Below, one piece after another: positions 54,150-63,579 of a DNA stretch of 64,000 bases; within the stretch, counting starts at the first letter, position 1; every line of letters begins with the position of its first letter. The notes beneath the pieces were generated by a model. It was not told where the DNA came from and searched no databases. It saw nothing but the letters and a program-made list of their open reading frames with translations. Origin of the DNA: Bremerella alba (lineage in GTDB: Bacteria > Planctomycetota > Planctomycetia > Pirellulales > Pirellulaceae); the NCBI RefSeq assembly GCF_013618625.1, contig NZ_JABRWO010000006.1:341042-405041 (forward strand), written 5' to 3'. The position numbers and the translations under genes were made by a program.

Positions 54150-55685
54150 ATGGCTACCCGACTACGAAAACATTTCTGCGAAGTTCTCGAGGGACGCCTC
54201 ACGCTGACGGCCAACCCTGTTGGTCCCGTCGAACTGGTCAACGACGTCATCATCGGCGATCAGTTTGTCGAAACCGAAGGGGCCATTGCGGCAAACGGCG
54301 GGGGCTTGCTGATTGCCGTTTACGCAGGCAAGGGAGATGGCGACCAAGACGGCGTTTTCTTTCGTTCAATCGATGGCGACGGGAATTTCTCCGGTCCGTC
54401 TCAGTTGGTAAATCAAACAATAGCAGGCATTCAATCCAATGCTGCGGTCAGGATGCTTCCTGACGGTAGCTTCGTTATTGTTTGGCAAGGTCGCGGAGCC
54501 GGCGATCGCGAGGGAATCTTTGCCCGCTGGTACGATGCCAGCGGAAATCCCATCACTGACGAAGTATTGATCAATCAAACCACCGGCGGCGATCAAGAGA
54601 ATCCGGCGGTTGCCGTTGACGCCGATGGCTCGACTTCCTTCGTTTGGCAAGGCGTTGGTGCCGGTGACTTTGATGGAATCTTTTATCGTCGATTCGATGC
54701 GACCGGTACCCCGCTTACCGGCGAAATCTTGGTGAATTCCACAACTTCCAACGAACAAGCCCAACCGGACATCGCGATCAACAGCAGCGGTGTCGCGTTG
54801 GTGACCTGGAGCAGTCGCCATCAGGATGGGAGCGATTGGGGAGTCTATGGTCAAAGATTCGCAACCGATGGTAGCAAGCTGGGCGCTGAGTTTCTCGTGA
54901 ACACCAACACCGAAGACTCACAATCGGGCGCGGCGGTAATCGATTCAGGAGATGTATTTACGGTCGCCTGGCAAAGCCGCGATCAAGATGGCGATGGCTG
55001 GGGCATCTTTGCCCAGCAAGTCGACCCATCCGCTGGCCTGGTCGGTGAAGAGTTGCAGGTCAACAACATCAACACTGGCAATCAGTTAGAAGTCGCTTTA
55101 GCCCAGATCGACCAAGGCCAATTGATCGCGACGTGGACGAATGGAATTGCCGACGGTACCGGCTGGAACGTGAAAGCTACCGTCGTCGAGTTCAATTCCA
55201 GCAATGTGAATCCCGCCAACGAATTCTTCGTCAACACGGAAACAGCCAATAACCAGTTTGGCCATCAAAGTCGGCCCGCCGCAATCGCCGTAGATAACGC
55301 AATCGCGATTACCTGGGGTGGCGATGGACCAGTCGATCACGACGGTACATACTTGGCGTGCTTTCTGTTTGACGAGGTAAATATCGCCCCAGATATTACC
55401 CCCATCCCCAATCAGTCCGCCCAAGTGGGCGTGGAAATGATCGTCGAGGTCACAGCAACCGACGAGAATGAAGGGGATGTCCTGACCTACATACTCGATC
55501 CCGAAAGCTCGCCGGCCGGCGCCACGATTGAAAAAGTGAACAACAATCTGGCCATTATCCGCTGGACGCCAACCGCAGAATTCGCAGGCCAAGACGTTAG
55601 CTTTCAGGTTCTCGTGATCGATGATGGGGAACTACCACTTGCTGATTCCGAGCAGTTCACGGTAACCGTCGGCACCGCCAGCTAG
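54150..55685 (+). CDS. Planctomycete surface protein with LEGRLTLTA motif and beta repeats
   Basis: About 511 residues from ATG 54150; the frame is open upstream but the start fits the extracellular motif LEGRLTLTA at residues 13-21, as in the preceding protein. The body holds repeated beta segments with WQG or WQS and DxDG patterns (FVIVWQGRGAGDREGIFARW, SFVWQGVGAGDFDGIFYRRF, FTVAWQSRDQDGDGWGIFAQ), suggesting a propeller-like or solenoid fold with Ca-binding Asp residues. A C-terminal Ig/cadherin-like domain (PIPNQSAQVGVEMIVEVTAT) resembles the modules of the other surface protein. It is probably a secreted surface protein; no partner is known. Confidence 0.78.
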   Translation: MATRLRKHFCEVLEGRLTLTANPVGPVELVNDVIIGDQFVETEGAIAANGGGLLIAVYAGKGDGDQDGVFFRSIDGDGNFSGPSQLVNQTIAGIQSNAAVRMLPDGSFVIVWQGRGAGDREGIFARWYDASGNPITDEVLINQTTGGDQENPAVAVDADGSTSFVWQGVGAGDFDGIFYRRFDATGTPLTGEILVNSTTSNEQAQPDIAINSSGVALVTWSSRHQDGSDWGVYGQRFATDGSKLGAEFLVNTNTEDSQSGAAVIDSGDVFTVAWQSRDQDGDGWGIFAQQVDPSAGLVGEELQVNNINTGNQLEVALAQIDQGQLIATWTNGIADGTGWNVKATVVEFNSSNVNPANEFFVNTETANNQFGHQSRPAAIAVDNAIAITWGGDGPVDHDGTYLACFLFDEVNIAPDITPIPNQSAQVGVEMIVEVTATDENEGDVLTYILDPESSPAGATIEKVNNNLAIIRWTPTAEFAGQDVSFQVLVIDDGELPLADSEQFTVTVGTAS

Positions 55686-55808
55686 CAATGCCACTGGACG
55701 GAAAACTCAATCCAACCGGAAAAGTTGGATTATTCCCCCTAGACTGCCGAAAAGTAATTGCAGCAAGCAATCCCCCTGCAAAAACGGATTACGCAAGGTC
55801 ATCGGACG

Positions 55809-56999
55809 ATGTTAACTCGAACGCTAGCTCTCGCCGTTCTATTTCAACTCGCGACAATCGCTTTGCCCCTCGTGCAGAGCGTACGCGCAGAGGTTCGGCC
55901 AACGAGGCTCACCACCAGTCGGCTGCCAACAAGCGGCGAGTTGAAATCAACCCAGCAATTGGTGGCCCGGCCCAGTCCACCTACGGAAGCGCTGCAGGCA
56001 GTTCGGCATACCTCGCACGTCGAGTTAACGAACAGCGTTGTTAACGAATCGATCCTCGAGTCGCAAGTCTTTATGGACTCGGCCCCGATGCAAGGAAGCT
56101 TCCAGACCTGTCACCCCAATGTCTGCGAAGCGCATTGGTTTGCCGGCTTTGAGGCGACTTTCCTTAAGCCTCACTTCACTTCCAATCCTGCATATACGTT
56201 GATGGAGTCTGACGGATCGTCGTTCGAGAGTTTTTCGCAAGTGGAATTCGACTACGATCTGCAGTTCGCGCCGCGAGTATTCGTCGGCCTTCAAATGAAC
56301 GAAGAGATTGGTTTTCGTGCAACTTGGTGGCACTTCGATAACGATCCGTCTGTATTGACTGCCCAGCCGCCGGCCAATGGATTTGGTTCTATCACACCTC
56401 CGCCGTTCGGCACGGTCGATATTTCGACCTCCATTCCTGGAAGCACCTTCCAAGCTGGCACCGGCTTGACGGCCTATACGCTCGATCTTGATGTTACGCG
56501 TCAGTACTGCATATCGCATTGGCGGATCGGAGCGTTCGGTGGCTTACGCTATGCCGAGATCGATCAGAATTACCTCGCTCAAACTACTAACGCCTCGGGA
56601 GCACTCACCGGCCAAATCGACTATGAACATGGTCTTTCGGGGATTGGGCCCACCATGGGACTGTATGCATCGGTTCCGGTAGCTAACCGCATCGAGCTCT
56701 TCTCTGAGGCTCGCGGATCGATACTCTTTGGCGAGGCGACCAGTCGTTTAACTGCAGGGGAGGATCTCGACCTGACCACGCCATTTACGACGACGACCAC
56801 CGCCAGCCGAGACGAGGTCATGACAATCGGCGAAGTGGAACTTGGCCTACGCTGGCAAGGTTGCCGACGTCGATGCTGGCAACCTTTTGGCAGCGTTGCC
56901 CTGGAAGGCCAAACCTGGGGAGATGTGGGGAACGCCACAAGTGAAGAAGGCAGCTTGGGGTTCTTCGGATTTAACGCTTCCTTCGGGTTCCAATTGTAG
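55809..56999 (+). CDS. Lpg1974/BBP7-like outer-membrane beta-barrel protein
   Basis: About 396 residues from ATG 55809, with a signal peptide (LALAVLFQLATIALPLVQSV, then RAE). The mature part has amphipathic beta-strand patterns ending in aromatic residues, and the family segments WFAGFEATFLKPHF, FAPRVFVGLQMNEEIGFRAT, WRIGAFGGLRYAEIDQNYLA and FNASFGFQL at the C-terminus. These match the Lpg1974 family pore-forming outer-membrane proteins (PF05150 group), which are common in planctomycetes. Two Cys pairs (TCHPNVC, CRRRC) could form disulphides. It follows the surface protein by 123 bases. Confidence 0.83.
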   Translation: MLTRTLALAVLFQLATIALPLVQSVRAEVRPTRLTTSRLPTSGELKSTQQLVARPSPPTEALQAVRHTSHVELTNSVVNESILESQVFMDSAPMQGSFQTCHPNVCEAHWFAGFEATFLKPHFTSNPAYTLMESDGSSFESFSQVEFDYDLQFAPRVFVGLQMNEEIGFRATWWHFDNDPSVLTAQPPANGFGSITPPPFGTVDISTSIPGSTFQAGTGLTAYTLDLDVTRQYCISHWRIGAFGGLRYAEIDQNYLAQTTNASGALTGQIDYEHGLSGIGPTMGLYASVPVANRIELFSEARGSILFGEATSRLTAGEDLDLTTPFTTTTTASRDEVMTIGEVELGLRWQGCRRRCWQPFGSVALEGQTWGDVGNATSEEGSLGFFGFNASFGFQL

Positions 57000-57045
57000 T
57001 CAAGCAGTACTAAATCCATTCGCTGCTCTTGGCTACATAATCTAA

Positions 57046-57069
57046 GTCATCCACGCATGAGTGGATGAC
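57046..57069 (+). terminator. Possible terminator between convergent genes
   Basis: Perfect 9-base arms GTCATCCAC (57046-57054) and GTGGATGAC (57061-57069) flank a 6-base loop, about 47 bases after the outer-membrane protein stop. It lies between convergent genes and could serve either. No T run is seen. Confidence 0.4.
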
Positions 57070-57192
57070 CACAAAGATTGACTTTAAATTGAGAACGAGG
57101 ATCTTTTGATCCCAATGGCCATGGCCGTCTGACCGATCTGAGGGTTTTGAATGCGCTAAGCCATCCCGGCAGGACCTTCCTCCTTAGTCCAG

Positions 57193-58494
57193 CTACGACG
57201 TGGCGGAGGCTTCCTGCATGATCGACTCGATATGATCCGCCTCAACAGGAATGTCTTTCATAAGATCGATTGGGCCATCTTTGGTAATCAGGATGTCATT
57301 TTCCAATCGAATGGCGAAGCCTTCGTCAGGCAGATAGATACCTGGTTCTACGGTTATCACCCAACCGGGTGCAAACGACGCGTTGCCCGGTGCAACGTCA
57401 TGAACATCCAATCCCAATGAATGTCCCAATCCATGCATGAAATACTTCTTGCACGCTGGTTTCTCACGTGTATGTTGGGCTACTTCTTCTTTAGTGAGTA
57501 GTCCCAGGCTCTGTAGCTCCTCATTCATCATCAGCTGGGATTCATGATGCCAGTCGCGGGGCGCCTTACCGGCGACGGCTCCATCGATCGACGCCTGCAT
57601 AACACGTAGGACAGCGTCGTACACCTCTCGCTGCCGCTTGGTGAAACGACCATTTACGGGGATTGTACGGGTCATGTCGGAATTGTAATTTCCGTAGTTC
57701 GACCCGGTATCGATCAGCACAAGGTCGCCATCCTGGCAAACTTGATCATTGTCGATATAGTGCAGGCCACATGCATTTTTGCCAGACGCAATAATCGGCG
57801 TGTAGGCAAATGCTCCGCGGTTTTTGGTGTACTCGTGGATCAACTCGGCTTCGAGTTCGAACTCCGTCACACCAGGCTTCAGGTATTGAAGAAGCCGATT
57901 GAAACCCTTGTGGGTGATCTCAACGGCCTGCTGGATCAACTCAATCTCTAAATCAGACTTCACGGCCCGCAGTTGATGCAACAAAAGTGCTAGTCGGCGA
58001 TAGGTATGCAAGGGAAAGTCACGTTTGCACTCTCTTACGAACCGATCATCGCGAGACTCGACGATGGCGGCGGCACGCCGGTGCTCGTTGGTATTGAGGA
58101 ACACTTCGTCAGCACTGAGCATGCAGTCGCGAAGCGTCAGAGGAAAATCCTTCAACCATTTCACGTTGCTGATCCCCGAAATCTCGGTGGCGCGATCTTG
58201 AGTCAGCTTGGTCCCCTCCCAAATCTGCAACTGTTCGGTCGGTTCTCGTAGAAACAGGACTTCTCGATGCTTCGGCTCGTAAGCGTCCGGATAAAGCAGA
58301 AGAATGGATTCCTCTTGTTCGATGCCGGAAAGATAAAAGAGATCGGTATTAGGAATGACTTTGATGCTCCCGTCCGCGTTGGTCGGGAGCACATCGTTGG
58401 CGTTGAGAATGGCCATCGAGTTCTTGGGAAGCAGACTGGTCAGTTTAGCCCGATTTTCAATGAACAACTTCGACTGGAGAGTTTTATGTCGCAT
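57193..58494 (-). CDS. pepP: Xaa-Pro aminopeptidase (M24B)
   Basis: The 433-residue enzyme has the N-terminal AMP_N domain (LFIENRAKLTSLLPKNSMAI, LFYLSGIEQEESILLLYPDA) and a C-terminal pita-bread catalytic domain. Metal ligands are in LIDTGSNYGNYNSDMTRTIP (two Asp), HGLGHSLGLDVHD (His), TVEPGIYLP (Glu) and IRLENDILIT (Glu). It removes N-terminal residues linked to proline, in the cytoplasm. Length and domain order are normal for PepP. It is a single gene, convergent with the outer-membrane protein gene. Confidence 0.93.
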   Translation of the reverse strand: MRHKTLQSKLFIENRAKLTSLLPKNSMAILNANDVLPTNADGSIKVIPNTDLFYLSGIEQEESILLLYPDAYEPKHREVLFLREPTEQLQIWEGTKLTQDRATEISGISNVKWLKDFPLTLRDCMLSADEVFLNTNEHRRAAAIVESRDDRFVRECKRDFPLHTYRRLALLLHQLRAVKSDLEIELIQQAVEITHKGFNRLLQYLKPGVTEFELEAELIHEYTKNRGAFAYTPIIASGKNACGLHYIDNDQVCQDGDLVLIDTGSNYGNYNSDMTRTIPVNGRFTKRQREVYDAVLRVMQASIDGAVAGKAPRDWHHESQLMMNEELQSLGLLTKEEVAQHTREKPACKKYFMHGLGHSLGLDVHDVAPGNASFAPGWVITVEPGIYLPDEGFAIRLENDILITKDGPIDLMKDIPVEADHIESIMQEASATS

Positions 58495-58916
58495 GTATTC
58501 CTGTTTCCTTGAGATAGGCTAATTGATCTTCATTGTATTTGGATAGTGGCCGCCACACTTGGCATCCAGTCACTAGAAAACCATCAAAATGCGCACAACA
58601 TGTTAAAAGCTGCGGGGATCGTGCCACAAGAACCCATCATGACGCCTGGTTGTGAAGTGATCTAGAAGCCGTACCGCTTGCTTGCTGAAAGAAGCAATTA
58701 ATCCGAAGCGGCTTTTGATTAACGAGATTTTACTCTTTAAGCAGTTCTGTGCGCAGAATCACGCTTAGCTACCGTCTAATACCAAGATTCCCAAACAAAG
58801 CATCGCTAAGCTAGTGACATTAAAACAACCGAATGTCGTTCAAGCTTACCTCGAAACCCGTAGTCGCGAAATTGCCACCAACGGTAGAGTTCAGCAGCGT
58901 CTTAGAAAGTACGGTC
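58495..58916. other. Intergenic region between pepP and the dehydratase gene
   Basis: This gap of about 420 bases separates divergent genes and should hold both promoters. It includes a nested hairpin (AAGCCG at 58666-58671 with CGGCTT at 58709-58714, inner TTGCTT/AAGCAA at 58678-58697), a possible RNA leader structure. No gene is recognised. Confidence 0.4.
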
Positions 58917-60023
58917 ATGCAAATCTCGCGAGTTTTTGCCCATCAAGTCGACCTCCCACTGGTCGAGACGAACTACAAATGGGCCCAAGGCAAGTCGGTC
59001 ACTACATTCGACTCCACGATTGTGGGTATTGAGACCAAGTGCGGGCTTGTGGGTTATGGCGAAGTTTGCCCTCTCGGCCCAGTCTACTTGCCTGCCTATG
59101 CAGCAGGTGTACGAGCCGGTCTGAAAGAGTTGGCCCCGCATTTGATCGGCCTCGATCCTCGCGAGATTGTCAAAGTCAACGAAGTCATGGACTTCGCACT
59201 CAAAGGACATCCCTACGTGAAGTCTGGCGTTGACATCGCCTGCTGGGACATCCTCGGCAAGTTCACCAAAATGCCGGTATGCGAACTGCTTGGCGGTCGT
59301 TTCGGGGATTCGATCGAACTGTACCGTGCGATCTCGCAGCTTCCGCCAGAGGAAATGGCAGCCAATGTCGCACAGTACCGGGAAGAAGGCTATCGCCGCT
59401 TTCAACTAAAAGTGGGTGGAGACGCCAACACCGATATCGAGCGAATTGAATCGACTCGCACGGTTCTCTCCCCTTCCGATCGCCTGGTGGCCGATGCCAA
59501 CACTGGGTGGACTCTTCACGAAGCGATTCGTGTGGTGCGTGCGGTAAAGCATCTGGATGTCTATATCGAACAACCTTGCGTTACCTACGAAGAATGCTTA
59601 ACTGTTCGCCAGAAAACAGACCATCCGTTTGTGCTGGACGAAAACATCGATAGTTTGCATGCTTTCTTACGAGCCAAGGCCGACAAAGCAATGGACTTGG
59701 TAAACTTGAAAATCAGCAAGCTCGGGGGCTTAACCCGAACCAGACAACTGCGAGATCTTTGCGTTGCGACCGGCTACGCGATGACATTGGAAGATAGTTG
59801 GGGTGGTGACATCGCCACGGCAGCAATCGCTCACTTGGCACACAGCACGCCGGAAAATTTCCGCTTTACGTCGACCGACTTTAACAGTTATGTCACTGTC
59901 AGTACGGCGGAAGGAGCGCCCCAAAGGGTCGGTGGAAAGATGAAAGCCTCGACTCAGCCTGGGCTAGGAATTCAAGTTCGTCAGGATGCATTGGGGCCAA
60001 GGGTCCTCGATATCTGCGAATAG
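58917..60023 (+). CDS. Enolase-superfamily dehydratase/racemase, possibly cis-3-hydroxy-L-proline dehydratase
   Basis: About 368 residues from ATG 58917, the size of the family. The N-terminal capping domain has VDLPLVETNYKWAQGKSVTT and GYGEVCPLGPVYLPAYAAG. The barrel shows FQLKVGGD (catalytic Lys), ADANTGW (metal Asp), EQPC (metal Glu), LDENID (metal Glu/Asp region), LVNLKISKLGGLTR (second Lys) and TLEDSWGGDIATAA. This pattern is close to that of hydroxyproline-betaine epimerases and cis-3-hydroxyproline dehydratases in the mandelate racemase group. The substrate is uncertain. An alternative upstream start at 58833 adds an unlikely N-terminus. Confidence 0.83.
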   Translation: MQISRVFAHQVDLPLVETNYKWAQGKSVTTFDSTIVGIETKCGLVGYGEVCPLGPVYLPAYAAGVRAGLKELAPHLIGLDPREIVKVNEVMDFALKGHPYVKSGVDIACWDILGKFTKMPVCELLGGRFGDSIELYRAISQLPPEEMAANVAQYREEGYRRFQLKVGGDANTDIERIESTRTVLSPSDRLVADANTGWTLHEAIRVVRAVKHLDVYIEQPCVTYEECLTVRQKTDHPFVLDENIDSLHAFLRAKADKAMDLVNLKISKLGGLTRTRQLRDLCVATGYAMTLEDSWGGDIATAAIAHLAHSTPENFRFTSTDFNSYVTVSTAEGAPQRVGGKMKASTQPGLGIQVRQDALGPRVLDICE

Positions 60024-60174
60024 CCGCTTGGTTCGATAGGCATCTGGATCGTCAATCGAACGTCTCTATCCGTTCCTAAGTTATCCTTTGAATAGGATCA
60101 CATAGGGTATAGATGCTCTCCGAGACATAGATCGATCCGAGTACGTTTCAGCCAACAAATCTCACCGACAACGC

Positions 60175-60753
60175 GTGAGCTTGGCTAATCATTATGCGGT
60201 CGCGTTGGCTCGCCCCCAAGTATTTGTGCCGAAATACAAGGCCTTCCAAGTCATCTATATGTTGGGACAACTTCTACCACTGGTGTATGAAGAACTCCGG
60301 AAGTTGGCCACCGCTAAGATGTCTCAGGAAGTGGTGGATCATACGCTCCAGCCTACTGCCCTCGTACACGAAACTTATCTTCGGTTGGTGGGTGAAAGTG
60401 GAAATTGGGATAATCGAGGACATTTCTTTGCCGCGGCTATGCGGCGGATACTCATCGAAGAAGCACGCCGCCGATCCAGTCTAAAGAAGGGGGGGCGATC
60501 ATGCCATCGTCGAGTTGGCTGACGAAATCATTGGTAACTCGAGGAATGAAAGCGAGTCGATCTTGGCATTGGACGAGGCTCTCACCAAGCTACAGACGTC
60601 CGATCCGGACTCTTACAAACTGGTGATGTTGCGCTATTCAGTGGACTGACGGTGGATGAAGCCGCCCAAACGCTGGGAATATCGTCCCGAACAGCCAAAC
60701 GCTACTGGAGCTTTGCCCGAGCCTGGCTTCAACGCGAAATCGAGCGGCAATAA
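60175..60753 (+). pseudogene. Frameshifted ECF sigma factor (planctomycete ECF type)
   Basis: The first part reads as an ECF sigma factor: [58 protein letters not shown] run of seven G (60489-60495) then shifts the frame; with six G it reads on as [16 protein letters not shown] further 1-base loss near 60635-60638 causes a stop; restoring it gives [19 protein letters not shown], the sigma-4 region, then [12 protein letters not shown] up to TAA at 60751. Three residues are also missing in FFAAAMRRI relative to the usual FFAAAAEAMRRI. Two frameshifts and a lost start region suggest a decayed gene, though sequencing error is possible. Confidence 0.75.
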
Positions 60754-60870
60754 ATTACCTCCGTTTTTTGGCACCACTGAAATCTAAATCTCGCATATTC
60801 TAAGTAGACAACCTCGTCGCTTGGGGACATTCTGCTCCTTTATTAGATTGAGATCGGTAGCCCATTTTTA
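60754..60870. other. Short gap between the ECF pseudogene and the kinase fragment
   Basis: This is a 117-base gap. In planctomycetes an ECF gene is normally followed directly by the partner kinase, as in this arrangement. No other feature is seen. Confidence 0.35.
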
Positions 60871-61987
60871 ATGACTTTTGATCGCGAAAAAACGATCTTC
60901 CTTATGGCACTTGATATTCCCATGGGTGCCAAGCGAGATGCTTTCATCAACGTGGAATGCGGCGATGATGACGAATTGAAAGCTGCCGTTGCCGAACTAC
61001 TCTCGGTTCACGATCGTTCGATGAATGTCCTCGACCAAGAGACTTCTCAGAGAATAGCACTCCAAGGGCAAGTTAAATCCGCCGCGGATGCGATTTCCAT
61101 GAACTCTACCTGGGGACGAGATAGCGGAGGCAACTTGGTTCCTCCGACACTGGAAGGGAGCGAATTGATCGCGAACTACTCTCTGCTGGAAAAACTTGGC
61201 GAAGGTGGCTTTGGTCAAGTCTACGTAGCTGAGCAGCGAGAACCCGTACGTCGTCGTGTGGCGATCAAATTGCTCAAATCGGCGGCTAATTCCCTGGAAT
61301 CAATGGCCAGATTTGAAGCGGAACGCCAGGCCCTAGCGATGATGGACCATCCCAATATCGCCCATATTTTTGATGGAGGTGCCACCTCGACAGGCCAACC
61401 TTACTTCGTGATGGAGCTGGTTCGCGGAGTCCACATTACTAGATTTTGTCGCGAACACGATTCGACAGCGATTAGAACTGTTTCTGGATGTTTGCCACGC
61501 CGTGCAGCATGCTCACCAAAAGGGAATCATCCATCGCGATCTAAAACCGTCAAATGTCTTGGTCACGCTGCATGACGCCGAGGCCGTCGTTAAGGTAATC
61601 GACTTTGGCGTGGCTAAGGCAATCCACGAACCACTCACGGATAAGACCATCTACACGCGTTTCGCTCAGATGATCGGCACGCCGATGTACACGAGCCCTG
61701 AACAGGCCGAAATGAATTCGCTGGATGTCGACACGAGGAGCGATATTTACTCGTTGGGCGTCCTATTTTACGAGCTTCTGACAGAGCAGACTCCCTTTGA
61801 CCAGAATCGTCTTCAAACCGCATCGTTTGACGAAATGCGTCGCATGATTCGCGAGGAAGATCCTCCTCGACCGAGTGCAAGATTGACGGCCAATACAAAT
61901 CTGGTAACCACGCGTAAGACGAATCGCAGCGTGTCAACGAGAAGTTTGGCCAGCGAACTACGCGGAGACCCGATTGGATCGTCATGA
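60871..61987 (+). pseudogene. Frameshifted Ser/Thr protein kinase, catalytic part
   Basis: The first segment (to about 61460) has the N-terminal FLMALDIPMGAKRDAFI region typical of planctomycete ECF-linked kinases, the glycine loop LGEGGFGQVYVAEQ, the AIKLLK lysine and MELVRGVHI. The frame then breaks near 61460-61463. A second frame (61502-61987) continues with HRDLKPSNVLV (catalytic loop), KVIDFGVAK (DFG), and IGTPMYTSPEQA (activation segment). A 1-base loss near 61969-61971 ends it at SELRGD; restored, it would continue DWIVMKSLEKD. The kinase thus has two frameshifts and no intact product. Partial proteins may still be made. Confidence 0.78.
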
Positions 61988-63234
61988 AGTCGCTTGAGAA
62001 AGATCGACGACGACGCGATGAGACTGCTGCTGACATGGCTCGTGACGTGCAGCGATTTCTCGATCAGCAACCGGTCGTAGCACGACCTCCCTCAAGTTGG
62101 TATCGTTTCACGCGATTTGCTCGCCGTAACAGAACGATGTTCGTTGCAACGGTACTTGTTCTTTCCGCTTTGGTTTCTGGAACGATCATCAGTACTTGGC
62201 AAGCAGTCAATGCAACCATCGCGCAGCGCGAGACGGAACAACTTCGGCGTGAAGCAGTCGAATCGGTCGACAAACTTAAGAAATCCAACGTATTGCTCGA
62301 TAGCGCTCGAGCCAATGCGGATGAGCAACGTTGGGCACTGGCCTTGGGACAATATACCAAGGCGATCGAACTGCAACCCAATCACTATTTCGCTTGGTCG
62401 GGCCGCGGAGCCTTGCTGGCTCGCCTTGGAGGCTGGCATATCGCAGCGGATGACTATGTCTTTGCCCTGAATCTTGGGGAACCTGCCAACAATCCCGCTT
62501 GGTGGGGTGTTCCTCAACTGTGCTACTTACCGAAACAAAACAAGGCCTACCAAGAGGTCTGCGATCGGATGAAATCTCAGCTCGAAACGACCGACGATTT
62601 AGGTCAGATTCCAATGATCGTTCGTGCAATGTGCATCCAGCCACGATCAGAACACGAGATTAAACCTCTCGCATTTCAAATGGAGGCACTCATATTCGAG
62701 CAAGATCAGAAAGATATTGACCGGCCTGGACACCGGGGCATGAGCTTTCGTCCCAAACCAGGACAGGGTCCGCCTGGACAGCGATTGCCGTTCCCTGTCG
62801 GCCCGGCTGATAGCCGTCTCATGTTAAATCATATCTTGAAATATTCTGCTGGAATCGCAAACTACCGCGCTGGCAACGCGCAGCGGTCTTTAGAGCTTCT
62901 CTCTCAGCTTCGCATCCATGACGAGGGAGGGCCCTTTGGCACGATGGCCTCCCCTGTTATGGCACTGGCGTTTCACGAAACAGGCCAGCCCGATCTTGCC
63001 CGGCAGGAACTGGCTGATGCCAAGTCGTTTATCGACGAATGGCTGACTGAAATGGAAGAATCGCCTGAAGGTCCACGGATGCCCTGGTTTGACTTTCTGG
63101 AACTATGTATTTGGCATGCTGAAGCAACCACCGTCATTCAAGGCTATCCTCCGCAAGCTGACCAGCGTTTGCTCGAACTCGAAGGTCGTGCGGGCGAGCT
63201 TTTGCGACAAAGTCTGCAGTATCAAGCGAACTGA
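61984..63234 (+). CDS. C-terminal TPR fragment of the frameshifted Ser/Thr kinase
   Basis: This 416-residue reading frame begins at MKSLEKDRRRRDETAADMAR, the last part of the kinase domain. It continues with a membrane helix (RTMFVATVLVLSALVSGTI), a coiled coil (IAQRETEQLRREAVESV) and TPR-like repeats (ALALGQYTKAIELQPNHYFA, GNAQRSLELLSQL). It matches the C-terminal half of planctomycete TPR kinases. It is open and of normal composition, but it is separated from the kinase core by a frameshift, so it is probably a remnant. Confidence 0.7.
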   Translation: MKSLEKDRRRRDETAADMARDVQRFLDQQPVVARPPSSWYRFTRFARRNRTMFVATVLVLSALVSGTIISTWQAVNATIAQRETEQLRREAVESVDKLKKSNVLLDSARANADEQRWALALGQYTKAIELQPNHYFAWSGRGALLARLGGWHIAADDYVFALNLGEPANNPAWWGVPQLCYLPKQNKAYQEVCDRMKSQLETTDDLGQIPMIVRAMCIQPRSEHEIKPLAFQMEALIFEQDQKDIDRPGHRGMSFRPKPGQGPPGQRLPFPVGPADSRLMLNHILKYSAGIANYRAGNAQRSLELLSQLRIHDEGGPFGTMASPVMALAFHETGQPDLARQELADAKSFIDEWLTEMEESPEGPRMPWFDFLELCIWHAEATTVIQGYPPQADQRLLELEGRAGELLRQSLQYQAN

Positions 63235-63446
63235 TAATATACTGGCCAATATCTCTCGGCCACGTCTTTCCCACCGTTCTGGTTGGGGATATTTATTCTT
63301 CGCTGAAGAACATCCCAACTGCCGAAAGGTATGCCGTAGTTAGAATTTCTCAAACTCGTGGCACTTTCTAGCAGGTGATTTCGCATTATTAAGTGAAGGG
63401 CCGACTTGGCATCCACCCTGAGACACTTTCGCCAACGAAGACATGG
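63235..63446. other. Gap between kinase remnant and IS3 element
   Basis: This 212-base stretch has no recognised gene. It lies next to the edge of the insertion element. Confidence 0.35.
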
Positions 63447-63545
63447 TGGCCTGCCCCCATTTTCTGTACCAGGCGTTATGAAAGATCGGCCTGGGATTGA
63501 ACCGCTCCCCTTATCTGTACCAGCTCAAGTGAGAAAATCAGAGAT

Positions 63546-63579
63546 CTTCATCTGGCCAGGCTAGCCTGGCCAGATGAAG
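63546..63579. repeat. 34-base perfect palindrome inside the IS3 end
   Basis: A self-complementary 34-base sequence is centred between 63562 and 63563. Its half is CTTCATCTGGCCAGGCT, followed by the exact complement. It lies at the 3' end of the transposase frame and covers its original stop codon region, so it may work as a terminator or a transcription block. Confidence 0.8.
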
